DNA from: Archangium sp.
GTDB lineage: Bacteria > Myxococcota > Myxococcia > Myxococcales > Myxococcaceae
Length of the DNA: 7,616 nt
Assembly: GCA_016793585.1 (NCBI GenBank)
Contig: JAEUJR010000224.1
Coordinates: 1 to 7,616, forward strand
Reading direction: 5' to 3'
Program-made: the position numbers and the translations under genes
Shown: piece after piece, positions 1 through 6,173 of the stretch
Numbering within the stretch: position 1 is the stretch's first letter
Layout: every line of letters begins with the position of its first letter
Notes under the pieces: model-generated
Databases searched by the model: none
Told to the model about the DNA's origin: nothing
Seen by the model: only the letters and a program-made list of their open reading frames with translations

Positions 1-287
1 GCCTCGGAGAAGAACTCCCAGATGTCGGTGAAGAGTGACTCGAGCTGCTCCTGCAGCGGGCGGCCATCGAGGGCGCGGTGCTGCTCGACCCAGGTCGGAA
101 TCTCGGGCGGCTTGAGCGCCTCGATCATCAGCTTCTGGCGCGAGCCGAAGCGCTTGAGCAGCGCGGGGCCGGTGACACCCAGCTTCTCGGCGACGAGGTC
201 GAGCGAGACCGCAGGCCCATGCTCGAGCACCGACGAGCGCATCGTGCCGAGAATCTGCTCGTCGGTGATGGTGCGAGGGCGGGCCAT
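1..287 (-). CDS. TetR/AcrR-family transcriptional repressor, C-terminus cut by window edge
   Basis: A minus-strand frame opens with ATG at 287 and runs off the left edge after 95 codons. It begins MARPRTITDEQIL, and residues about 8-57 form the three-helix DNA-binding domain typical of TetR proteins. The recognition region VAEKLGVTGPALLKRFGSR (residues 32-50) fits the family pattern of a helix-turn-helix followed by an F/K/R-rich segment, although the usual Tyr before the final helix is replaced by Leu. The ligand-binding C-terminal domain starts around residue 60 and is mostly missing, so neither ligand nor target can be told. No good Shine-Dalgarno lies upstream; the start is chosen because this is where TetR N-termini normally begin. 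A palindrome directly upstream (294-348) suggests autoregulation. No convincing divergent target gene follows on the plus strand, so its regulated genes may lie to the left. Confidence 0.88.
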   Translation of the reverse strand, partial: MARPRTITDEQILGTMRSSVLEHGPAVSLDLVAEKLGVTGPALLKRFGSRQKLMIEALKPPEIPTWVEQHRALDGRPLQEQLESLFTDIWEFFSE

Positions 288-293
288 GAGTGA

Positions 294-348
294 GTTGGTT
301 AGTCGATACTTCCGAACGCCATTCGTTAGTAGCGAATGACTAACCAAC
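294..348. promoter_or_regulatory. Palindromic operator candidate upstream of the tetR-type gene
   Basis: Two nested symmetries are visible. An 11-bp perfect inverted repeat, GTTGGTTAGTC at 294-304 and GACTAACCAAC at 338-348, flanks the segment. Inside it, GTTAGT at 325-330 and ACTAAC at 339-344 form a 20-bp dyad with an 8-bp spacer, a size usual for TetR-family operators. The half-site GTTAGT therefore occurs three times, at 298, 325 and (inverted) 339. The region ends only 7 bp upstream of the repressor ATG. TetR proteins commonly bind such sites as dimers and repress their own gene; binding here is inferred. No confident -35/-10 pair was found. Bases 349-461, between this site and the next gene, hold nothing else I can support. 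Confidence 0.65.
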
Positions 349-457
349 CCTCAACAAAACGTTTGGGCAGGCGTGCGCCGGCACCGCGCCGCCGTGATCA
401 GACAGAGCAGATCCAACGGGTTGCGGTCACGCTGACGAATTTGAAGAAGTGTTGTGC

Positions 458-470
458 GCCTTCAGAAGGC
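458..470 (-). terminator. Possible weak hairpin at the 3' end of the two-TM lipoprotein gene
   Basis: GCCTTCAGAAGGC is a perfect 6-bp dyad around one central base and contains the stop codon of the lipoprotein gene. As RNA it would fold with a 5-bp stem and a 3-nt loop. No U-tract follows on the minus strand, so efficient intrinsic termination is doubtful. Confidence 0.2.
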
Positions 471-1718
471 CGTGCGCATCCACACCAGGCGGGCGAGCGG
501 CAGGGTCTTGTCACCCACCGTTTGCCAGCCGGCCATCACCGCCACGGCCTCGACCCGGGCGCCGTTGCCAAAGTCGCCGCTCCACGAGCGTCTGGGAGGG
601 ATGAAGACGAACACCTCACGCGCGCCGAGCTGCAGCACCCCGATGTTCTCGGCCAGCCCTGACGAGACGACGCCCTGCATGAAGACGGCTTGCCCGTTGA
701 GCGTGTCGGGCGTGTCGAGCTTCGCGAGGTCGGCCGAGCCGGCCTTGAAGGTGAGCCTGGGGGCGTAGGCCGAGACGGCCTCTTCGAAGGAAGCGACCGA
801 CGGCCCGGGAGCGAAGGCGCCGGGGGTGCCCGTCTGGCGGCGGCGGGAGACCTCAGCCTCGGCGGCCGTCAGCTGCTCGGCGAGCCCGTCACCCCGAACC
901 TGGCGGCAGTTCTTCATGCGGTCGACGCGGGCCAGCAGCGCGCCGTCACCCAGCGACTCGGGCGCGCGTGCGCCTTCGGCCTCGAGCTGCACGCACGCAG
1001 CGAAGGCGCCGAGCGTGAGCACCCCGGGCTCGTCGAGCGTGACGGCCTTGTCGGCGAGCATGAGGTCTTCTGGAGCCCCCTTGAACGCGCTCGCGTCGAC
1101 GCTGCCCGCGCCATCCACCAGCGCCGCGACGGCCACCTCACCCCGCGCGCCGATGAACCGAACCGCTCCCGTCGCGTTGCGAACGTTGCAGACGGTGTCT
1201 TTCTGGCCGGTCTCCTGCTCGACGCGCTGCTGCTCGACGTCTTCTCCCGTGCGCAGAAACGCGATGCCGCCGACGGCGAGGGCGGGCAGGCCGATGGCGA
1301 GCGCGACGATGGACCAGCCCTGCATGATGGTGCGGGGCGGCGGGCCGAAGCGGCCGGTGGTGTCGATGACGGTGGTGTCGGGTGAGTTGCTGAGCAGAAA
1401 TGAGATGCCGAACAACGCCGCCGACGCGAGCGTGGTGGCGACGCCGGTCGAGAACGCCGCGCCTGCCGCAGGAGCCGAGCGCTCGGTGATGCGCTCCTCG
1501 GCGTACTCGTCGACCGACAGCTCACGGCAGACGTCATGCGCCTTCAGCTGCACCTCGAGCTTCGGCCAGGCCACCTGCACCTCGGCGCGCAGCCCGCCTT
1601 CGACCACCAGTGGCCGCGTGAATGAGCGAAGCAGCGGCCCACGCTCGGTGCGCACCGTCTTCTCGATGGGCGCACAGGCCGCGAGCCCGGCGCAGAAGCA
1701 GAGCAGCGCGCGCTTCAT
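462..1718 (-). CDS. Putative lipoprotein with two internal membrane segments, unknown function
   Basis: This 418-residue protein starts MKRALLCFCAGLAACAP, a short signal peptide with a lipobox (L12-A-A-C15), so lipidation at Cys15 is predicted. Residues about 16-85 are soluble. Two hydrophobic helices follow at about 86-110 and 135-156, joined by a polar Pro/Gly-containing loop, and then a soluble region to the end. The last ~80 residues (from about 340) are beta-rich with a GVV...LGAREVFVF pattern that could be an OB-like fold, but this is weak. The frame stays open upstream to 1889, but the start at 1718 is preferred: it has a strong GGGAGG Shine-Dalgarno (1725-1730) with a 6-nt spacer, and a signal peptide begins exactly there. 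Its start overlaps the stop of the upstream gene by four bases (ATGA), indicating an operon. I do not recognise a named family. Confidence 0.82.
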   Translation of the reverse strand: MKRALLCFCAGLAACAPIEKTVRTERGPLLRSFTRPLVVEGGLRAEVQVAWPKLEVQLKAHDVCRELSVDEYAEERITERSAPAAGAAFSTGVATTLASAALFGISFLLSNSPDTTVIDTTGRFGPPPRTIMQGWSIVALAIGLPALAVGGIAFLRTGEDVEQQRVEQETGQKDTVCNVRNATGAVRFIGARGEVAVAALVDGAGSVDASAFKGAPEDLMLADKAVTLDEPGVLTLGAFAACVQLEAEGARAPESLGDGALLARVDRMKNCRQVRGDGLAEQLTAAEAEVSRRRQTGTPGAFAPGPSVASFEEAVSAYAPRLTFKAGSADLAKLDTPDTLNGQAVFMQGVVSSGLAENIGVLQLGAREVFVFIPPRRSWSGDFGNGARVEAVAVMAGWQTVGDKTLPLARLVWMRTAF

Positions 1719-2122
1719 CGTGAGCCTCCCAGGAAACGCACGAGGTCGGGGCAATCGGTGAAGACCTCGGCGACGTCGGCGCACGACGCCTTCACCTTCT
1801 GCGAGGCGCCCTGACGCAGCAGCGGCACCCGGCAGTCGAGCACCTGCGCGCGCGTCGGCGACGTGAAGGCGAAGCTCTCGTCGCCACACCCCGACTTCAT
1901 CAGCAGCGTCGCTTCACAGTTCGTCGCGTCGACGCCGAGCTTCGTGGTGACCGGCTCGCAGATGGGGCCGAGGCAGACGCGCGTGATGATGTCGCGGCAC
2001 ACGGCGACGTCGGGCGCTTCGGGGCCAACACACGAGAGTGACACGAAGCCGACGATGACGAAGAGCGCACGCACGCGGGCCACTGTAGCCCGCCTCGCAT
2101 CCGTCAGATGACCGACCGTCAT
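1715..2122 (-). CDS. Small cysteine-rich putative lipoprotein, unknown function
   Basis: A 135-residue protein with a long positively charged N-terminus (several Arg and His in residues 5-18), a hydrophobic core ALFVIVGFVSLS (19-30) and Cys31 as the likely lipidation site. The box VSLSC is less canonical than LAxC. Eight further Cys (42, 50, 55, 69, 79, 97, 114, 124) are spread over the mature part, an even number that fits disulfide bonding outside the cytoplasm. The ATG at 2122 has a strong GGGAGG (2131-2136) with an 8-nt spacer. GTG codons at 2083 and 2074 would give a more usual short signal peptide and are real alternatives. The stop overlaps the ATG of the downstream lipoprotein gene, so the two are probably co-translated. 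No family is recognised. Confidence 0.72.
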   Translation of the reverse strand: MTVGHLTDARRATVARVRALFVIVGFVSLSCVGPEAPDVAVCRDIITRVCLGPICEPVTTKLGVDATNCEATLLMKSGCGDESFAFTSPTRAQVLDCRVPLLRQGASQKVKASCADVAEVFTDCPDLVRFLGGSR

Positions 2123-2180
2123 CGGGAGGACCTCCCGTTGCCCGAAAGACGAGTGGCCGCGGCCTCACGACAATGCCGGT
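2123..2180. promoter_or_regulatory. Divergent intergenic region with two dyads
   Basis: These 58 bp separate the divergent lipoprotein operon and VWA gene, so promoters for both should lie here or just inside the genes. A 15-bp dyad, CGGGAGG-A-CCTCCCG (2123-2137), directly abuts the minus-strand start codon and contains its Shine-Dalgarno. A second dyad, GGCCGCGGCC, is at 2155-2164. I could not pick out a credible -35/-10 pair on either strand. The plus-strand gene has no evident Shine-Dalgarno. Confidence 0.45.
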
Positions 2181-3803
2181 ATGAAAATGACCAACTCGTG
2201 GATGAAGTGGGTGACGGGCAGCTGGCTCACGGCGGTCGTCGTGCTCGCAGGGTTGTCGCTGTTCGGCGACAACCTGAGGCGGCTGTTCGGTGCCAGCGCC
2301 AATGGGCTCGCGGGAGACACGCTCGTCACTCCAGCGACGCCGACGTTTCGCGCGGCGGGGCTCGACACGAAGAAGTCACTGAAGGCGTTCGGCGCGTCGG
2401 AGTACGGCGGCGCAGGGTACGCGCCGGCGCCGCCTCAACCCACGGCGGCGCCCAACCAGCTCGTCACGGCCGACCACGACGCGCTCTCGACCTTCGCCAT
2501 CGACGTCGACACCGCCTCGTACACGTACGCGCGGCGGCAACTTCAGGGTGGGCTGCGGGTCGAGCCCTCCACCGTGCGCGTCGAGGAGTGGGTGAACGCG
2601 TTTCGGTACCACCTCGAGGCTCCGAAGAACGCGCCCTGGGCCATTCACGCCGAAGGCGCGCCGTCTCCCTTCACGGCTGGCCGCACGCTGCTGAAGGTCT
2701 CGCTGCAGGGCCGCCGCTTTGGCAACGACGAGCGCAAGCCAGCGAACCTCGTCTTCCTCGTCGACACCTCGGGCAGCATGACGGGCCCCGACCGGTTGGA
2801 GCTCGCGAAGCAGTCGATGCACCTGCTGGTCGATGGGCTCGACGAACGCGACACGGTGGCCATCGCGACCTACGCCGGTGAGACGAGCCTGCGCCTGCGC
2901 GCGACGAACGCCGACGAGAAGGGCGTCATTCACCGCGTCATCGACGGGCTCTCGAGCGGCGGCGGCACCGCGATGGAGAGCGGCATGGTGCTCGCCTACC
3001 GCGAGGCCGTGAAGGGCGTGCGACCCGGCGTGGAGTCGCGCGTGCTCGTCTTCACCGACGGCGACGCGAACATCGGCGCGACCAGCCCCGCCACGATTCT
3101 CTCGAGCGTGCAGAACTTCGTGCACGACGGCGTGACGCTCACCACGGTGGGCTTCGGCATGGGCAACTACCGCGACCACGCGCTCGAGCAGCTCGCCGAC
3201 AAGGGCAACGGCCAGAGCCTGTACATCGACAGCGCCGCCGAGCTGGAGCGCGTCTTCGGCCAGTCGAACCTGCCCTCGCTGCTGCAGGTCATCTCGAAGG
3301 ACGTGAAGGTGCAGGTGGCCTTCGACCAGCAGGTGGTGCGCCGCTATCGCCTGCTCGGCTACGAGAACCGCGACGTGCGCGACGAGGACTTTCGCAACGA
3401 CGCCGTCGACGGTGGCGAGCTGCACGCGGGCCACACGGTGACGGCGCTGTACGAGCTCGAGCTGACGGGCAACGCGGGCGCGCTGGGCACCATCTCGGTG
3501 CGTGGGAAGCAGCCGGCGAACGAGCAGCCGTTCGAACTCGCGACGCGCGTGCCGCAGAGCGTGCTGGCCCGCACCGTGAACGAAGCGACGGCCGACTTCC
3601 GGTTCGCGACGGCCGTGGCGATGGCGGCCGACGTGCTGCGCGGCAATGCGCACGCGGGGGTGTCGCTCCGTGAGGCGAAGGCGCTGGCCGAGACCGCGGC
3701 GTCTGACTGGCCCGAGCGTCGTGAGTTCGTCTCGCTGCTGAACCGCGCGCTCTCGGGTGAAGGGCTCGTCAACGCGCCGTCGGCGTCGAACTACCAGTAC
3801 TGA
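2181..3803 (+). CDS. Membrane-anchored VWA-domain protein of the YfbK type
   Basis: A 540-residue protein. Residues 7-29 form an N-terminal hydrophobic anchor or uncleaved signal without a lipobox Cys. A flexible Gly/Ala/Pro-rich stretch (about 35-92) leads into the YfbK-type N-terminal domain (about 94-180, with DVDTASYTYARR and WVNAF). The VWA domain spans about 187-365 and has a complete metal-ion-dependent adhesion site: DTSGS (D195, S197, S199), T263 in GGGT and D293 in FTDGD. The C-terminal part (about 366-525) fits the DUF3520/YfbK C-terminal region. Known VWA domains of this kind bind a divalent metal and mediate protein interaction; the partner here is unknown. No Shine-Dalgarno precedes the ATG at 2181; ATGs at 2187 and 2202 are alternatives, and all keep most of the anchor. 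The 3' end overlaps the convergent acetyltransferase gene by 35 bp. A VWA-less relative lies 0.8 kb downstream. Confidence 0.92.
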   Translation: MKMTNSWMKWVTGSWLTAVVVLAGLSLFGDNLRRLFGASANGLAGDTLVTPATPTFRAAGLDTKKSLKAFGASEYGGAGYAPAPPQPTAAPNQLVTADHDALSTFAIDVDTASYTYARRQLQGGLRVEPSTVRVEEWVNAFRYHLEAPKNAPWAIHAEGAPSPFTAGRTLLKVSLQGRRFGNDERKPANLVFLVDTSGSMTGPDRLELAKQSMHLLVDGLDERDTVAIATYAGETSLRLRATNADEKGVIHRVIDGLSSGGGTAMESGMVLAYREAVKGVRPGVESRVLVFTDGDANIGATSPATILSSVQNFVHDGVTLTTVGFGMGNYRDHALEQLADKGNGQSLYIDSAAELERVFGQSNLPSLLQVISKDVKVQVAFDQQVVRRYRLLGYENRDVRDEDFRNDAVDGGELHAGHTVTALYELELTGNAGALGTISVRGKQPANEQPFELATRVPQSVLARTVNEATADFRFATAVAMAADVLRGNAHAGVSLREAKALAETAASDWPERREFVSLLNRALSGEGLVNAPSASNYQY

Positions 3804-4602
3804 CGTCGTCCCACGCGAACGGCGGGCCCTCGAAGCGGGTGCCGCGCGGAAACTGGAGCGAGAAATGGGTCGCGAGCACGTCGAGCAGCGCGTCGGGCGT
3901 CGGAATCATCGTCGTCTCGACGCCGCTGCGGGTTCGAAGCGTGAGCTCTCGATTGAGCAAGGTGACTCGCCCACCGTCAGGCAGTGCGCGCGCCGCGAGC
4001 AACCGGTTGCGGAAGTGCGACTGCGGGTGGGCGCTCGTGAACCAGTTGGCGACCTCGCGGTCGATGGGCGGCATCGGCTCCAGCGTCGACTCCCAGACGT
4101 CGGCCCAGGTCTCACCGAGCTTCACCTGGTGAAAGAGCAGCCCATTCTCGCGCACGAGGCGGCGCGGCTCGTGTGGGGTCGGCTGCTCGTCGTCGGTGTC
4201 GAGGCGAAACGAAGCCGTCGGAGACAGACCACCCACGCCCACGTCAGCGACGAGCCGTTCACCGTCGAGGGTGACGATGTTGAAGACGTGCGTGCGGGGC
4301 GGCGTGAAGTCGCGAGGCCGCTGCAGACGAACGCGAGCGCTGACGAGCTGAGTCTGAAACCCGAGCGCCGTGAGCACGCGCGCGAACAGGGTGTTGTGTT
4401 CGAAGCAGTACCCGCCCCGGCCCGCGTGCAGCAGCTTGCGGTCGACCGCTTCGTCCGAGAGGTCGATTCCACGCCCCAGCAGCACGTCGAGGTTCTCGAA
4501 GGGAATCGTCTGCACGTGTGCGGCGCAGAGTGCATCGAGGGTGAGTCGGGTGGGAGCAGTGCCGCCGGCGTAACCAAGTCGGCGAAAGTAGGCGTCGAGC
4601 AT
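3769..4602 (-). CDS. nat: Arylamine N-acetyltransferase (NAT family)
   Basis: A 277-residue cytosolic enzyme that transfers acetyl from acetyl-CoA to arylamines or hydrazines by a ping-pong mechanism through a cysteine. The triad is complete: Cys66 in RGGYCFEHN, His105 in THVFNIV and Asp120 in VADVGVGG, close to the numbering of characterised bacterial NATs (about 69/107/122). The N-terminus MLDAYFRRLGY and the IPFENLD block (33-39) are also typical, and the length is normal for the family. The ATG at 4602 is chosen because family members start at this motif; an in-frame TTG at 4641 would add 13 unsupported residues, and no strong Shine-Dalgarno supports either. The gene lies between the two YfbK-like genes on the opposite strand: convergent to the first (35-bp overlap) and divergent from the second (44 bp apart). 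The natural substrate cannot be told. Confidence 0.93.
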   Translation of the reverse strand: MLDAYFRRLGYAGGTAPTRLTLDALCAAHVQTIPFENLDVLLGRGIDLSDEAVDRKLLHAGRGGYCFEHNTLFARVLTALGFQTQLVSARVRLQRPRDFTPPRTHVFNIVTLDGERLVADVGVGGLSPTASFRLDTDDEQPTPHEPRRLVRENGLLFHQVKLGETWADVWESTLEPMPPIDREVANWFTSAHPQSHFRNRLLAARALPDGGRVTLLNRELTLRTRSGVETTMIPTPDALLDVLATHFSLQFPRGTRFEGPPFAWDDVSTGSSTPTAR

Positions 4603-4632
4603 CGGGTGCAGGGTATTTCGAACGGCGCGGCA

Positions 4633-4638
4633 AAGGAG
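4633..4638 (+). promoter_or_regulatory. Shine-Dalgarno of the VWA-less protein
   Basis: AAGGAG lies 8 nt before the ATG at 4647 and settles that start. It sits in the short divergent gap next to the acetyltransferase gene. Confidence 0.7.
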
Positions 4639-4646
4639 CAACGGAC

Positions 4647-5468
4647 ATGACCCGCGCGACGGTGGCGATGTGGGCGCTCTCGGTCGTCGGCCTCGCGCTC
4701 GCTGCCGTGGTGACGACCGTTCCCGAACCGGAGCGCGTACGAACCGAGGTGCCGCCCGACGTCGTCGTGGTGCGTGACGGCTCCGAGTTGCTGAGAACGG
4801 AGTCTGGCCGCGAAGACGTGCTCGGCTGGGTGAACGCGTTCCCCTCCGACGTCGCTGGGCCGGCGCAGGGGGCGCTGCGCATCGAGACCGAAGCGGCGCC
4901 CTCTCCCCTCTCGTGGGGCGCGACGCTGGTGCGCGTGACGGTGCAGGCGAGCCGAACCCAGGCGGTGCCTCCGTTCGCCGAGGCGACTATCACCTTCTTC
5001 GACAGCGAGACGACGGGCTGGCGGCCCCAGACGGATTTTCGCTGGCGTGCTCCGGGCGTGCCGTTGCGGGTGCAGTTCGCAGCGCTGACGACCGGCGCAT
5101 CACGCAGCCTGTTCCTCGAGGTCGACCAGTCGCTTCGCTGGGGTGGGTCGCTTGGTGTCGTCACGCTCGTCGACGCGAATGGAGAGCGGCTCGTGGCGCC
5201 CATCGAGCGCAGCCGCCCCCTCGACGGGGCCTCGTCTGACTTTCGCTTCTCGATGGCGGTGCTGCTGATGACGCACCCGAGCCTCGAGCGCCGCGCGCAG
5301 TTCGAAGCCCTGGCGCAATCGCTCGTCGCCGACACCGCGCCAGGAGTGCCGTGCCGAGAGGCCTTCGTCGAGCGCTTCGTACCTGAAGCGCCTGTCGTCA
5401 CCTACCGGCCGACGGGCCTCTTTCGCGAGGTGCCCGGGTTCGTGCCCTCGTCGTCGGACGGGTACTGA
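4647..5468 (+). CDS. YfbK-like protein lacking the VWA domain
   Basis: A 273-residue protein with an N-terminal hydrophobic anchor (about 5-24) and a good Shine-Dalgarno. Residues 61-103 align without gaps to residues 137-179 of the VWA protein at 2181-3803: both have WVNAF, APSP at the same distance and a TL-[LV]-x-V-x-[LV]-Q strand, with about 18 identities in 43 positions by my hand count. The C-terminal part also corresponds, with the shared DFRF-xx-AV motif at 198-205 here and 472-479 there. The distance from WVNAF to DFRF is 137 residues here and 335 there, so about 198 residues, roughly the VWA domain, are missing. No MIDAS motif occurs. The reading frame is intact and GC-biased like its neighbours, so it looks like a functional reduced paralogue rather than a pseudogene. 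Function unknown; it could be a partner or competitor of the VWA protein. Confidence 0.85.
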   Translation: MTRATVAMWALSVVGLALAAVVTTVPEPERVRTEVPPDVVVVRDGSELLRTESGREDVLGWVNAFPSDVAGPAQGALRIETEAAPSPLSWGATLVRVTVQASRTQAVPPFAEATITFFDSETTGWRPQTDFRWRAPGVPLRVQFAALTTGASRSLFLEVDQSLRWGGSLGVVTLVDANGERLVAPIERSRPLDGASSDFRFSMAVLLMTHPSLERRAQFEALAQSLVADTAPGVPCREAFVERFVPEAPVVTYRPTGLFREVPGFVPSSSDGY

Positions 5469-5583
5469 CGCAAAGCCGCTGCGGCTCGTGGCGTCTGTGA
5501 ACGAAACCACTGAGAAGCTGCACTCGCGCCGCCCTCCGTGGGTCCCACGTTTCACACACACCGAGCCGGGAGGGCTCTTTCTC
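5469..5583 (+). promoter_or_regulatory. Structured 5' leader before the lipoprotein gene
   Basis: The gap holds several short inverted repeats. AGCCGC-T-GCGGCT is at 5474-5486 and CGTGGG-T-CCCACG at 5537-5549, the latter followed by TTT. GCCCTCC (5531-5537) is perfectly complementary to GGAGGGC (5569-5575), which contains the Shine-Dalgarno of the gene at 5584. Alternatively GAGCC (5563-5567) pairs with GGCTC (5573-5577), leaving GGGAG in the loop. The last two pairings are mutually exclusive. The upstream hairpins may terminate the preceding gene weakly. No clear promoter motif was found. Confidence 0.4.
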
Positions 5584-6141
5584 ATGAAGCACGTCATCAT
5601 CGCCGCCGTGGTCGCCTCGTCGTTCCTCGTTGGCTGCAAGAAGGACGCGCCTGCTGCCGACGCTCCGAAGGCAGCGCCCGCCGCCGAAGCACCGAAGCCG
5701 GTCGAAGCCGCGAAGCCTGCCGCCGCCGCGCCGTCGTGGGTGGTGCTCGAGAAGCTGAACGCCAAGATCGAGATGCCCGCAGGCTCGAAGGCCGAAGACT
5801 CGTCGGCCGATGGCACCAACTACTCCGTCGCGCCCGAGGACTACTCGTACACGGTGATGGTGAACACGGTCACCGACGCGTACCCCTCGACGTACGAAGC
5901 CGCCGTCGACGAGGTGAAGAAGATGACGAACGGCTTCAAGGCGTTTTCGAAGAACGAGAAGACGGCCGACGGCTGGGTGTTCGAGTTCGAAGGCGAGAGC
6001 ATGATGGACAAGTCGCCGCTGTACGGGGCGGTCGTGCGCAAGAAGGTCGGCGCCACCGTCATCGAGTGTTCGCGCAACGAGTCGAGCAAGGCCGCGCGCG
6101 ATGCCGTGATGAAGGCGTGCCTGTCGCTCGCCGCGAAGTGA
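5584..6141 (+). CDS. Small putative lipoprotein with Ala/Pro/Lys linker, unknown function
   Basis: A 185-residue protein whose signal peptide MKHVIIAAVVASSFLVGC carries a canonical lipobox (L15-V-G-C18). The two Lys after the Cys do not block outer-membrane sorting in the E. coli scheme, which may not apply here. Residues 21-50 are a low-complexity linker of Ala, Pro and Lys/Glu, as in proteins held away from the membrane. The remaining 135 residues are a compact mixed alpha/beta domain with two Cys (162, 179) that could form a disulfide; its strand order loosely recalls PsbP/Mog1-like domains, a weak inference. The frame extends upstream to 5488, but the ATG at 5584 is preferred: it has GGGAGGG (5568-5574) 9 nt upstream and begins a signal peptide. 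prmA begins 32 bp downstream, so they may share a transcript. No named family is recognised. Confidence 0.82.
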   Translation: MKHVIIAAVVASSFLVGCKKDAPAADAPKAAPAAEAPKPVEAAKPAAAAPSWVVLEKLNAKIEMPAGSKAEDSSADGTNYSVAPEDYSYTVMVNTVTDAYPSTYEAAVDEVKKMTNGFKAFSKNEKTADGWVFEFEGESMMDKSPLYGAVVRKKVGATVIECSRNESSKAARDAVMKACLSLAAK

Positions 6142-6173
6142 CGCAGCCGCGCGTTTGAAGGTATGGGGCGGCC

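Noticed and set aside
336..662. Plus-strand open frame next to the tetR operator, as a possible regulated gene
   Set aside because: It starts inside the palindrome, is Arg/Pro/His-rich without any domain, lacks a Shine-Dalgarno and runs antisense into the well-supported lipoprotein gene.
1719..1889. N-terminal extension of the two-TM lipoprotein frame
   Set aside because: It is Arg/Ala/Gly-rich, overlaps the upstream lipoprotein gene in another frame, and would bury the signal peptide and the strong Shine-Dalgarno at 1725-1730.
2173..2184. Three-codon frame ATG-CCG-GTA-TGA overlapping the VWA start, as a regulatory micro-ORF
   Set aside because: It has no Shine-Dalgarno, and a frame this short occurs readily by chance.
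2376..3653. Long minus-strand frame (425 codons) opposite the VWA gene
   Set aside because: Its composition is Arg/His/Ala/Val-rich with no recognisable domain. It is the expected antisense shadow of a GC-rich gene whose VWA product is certain.
4603..4641. TTG-initiated extension of the arylamine N-acetyltransferase
   Set aside because: NAT proteins begin at the MLDAYFxRLGY motif; the extra 13 residues match nothing and would run into the Shine-Dalgarno of the divergent gene.
4259..5401. Minus-strand frame of 380 codons opposite the VWA-less gene and part of nat
   Set aside because: It is Ser/Thr/Arg-rich without domain signal and overlaps two better supported genes.
4647..5468. The VWA-less gene as a decayed pseudogene
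   Set aside because: It keeps a full-length frame, a good Shine-Dalgarno, an N-terminal anchor and the conserved flanking motifs. There is no frameshift or internal stop; the missing part is a clean domain loss.
5474..5486. AGCCGC/GCGGCT hairpin as an intrinsic terminator of the VWA-less gene
   Set aside because: The realistic stem is only 5 bp and no T-tract follows, so it does not meet terminator criteria by itself.
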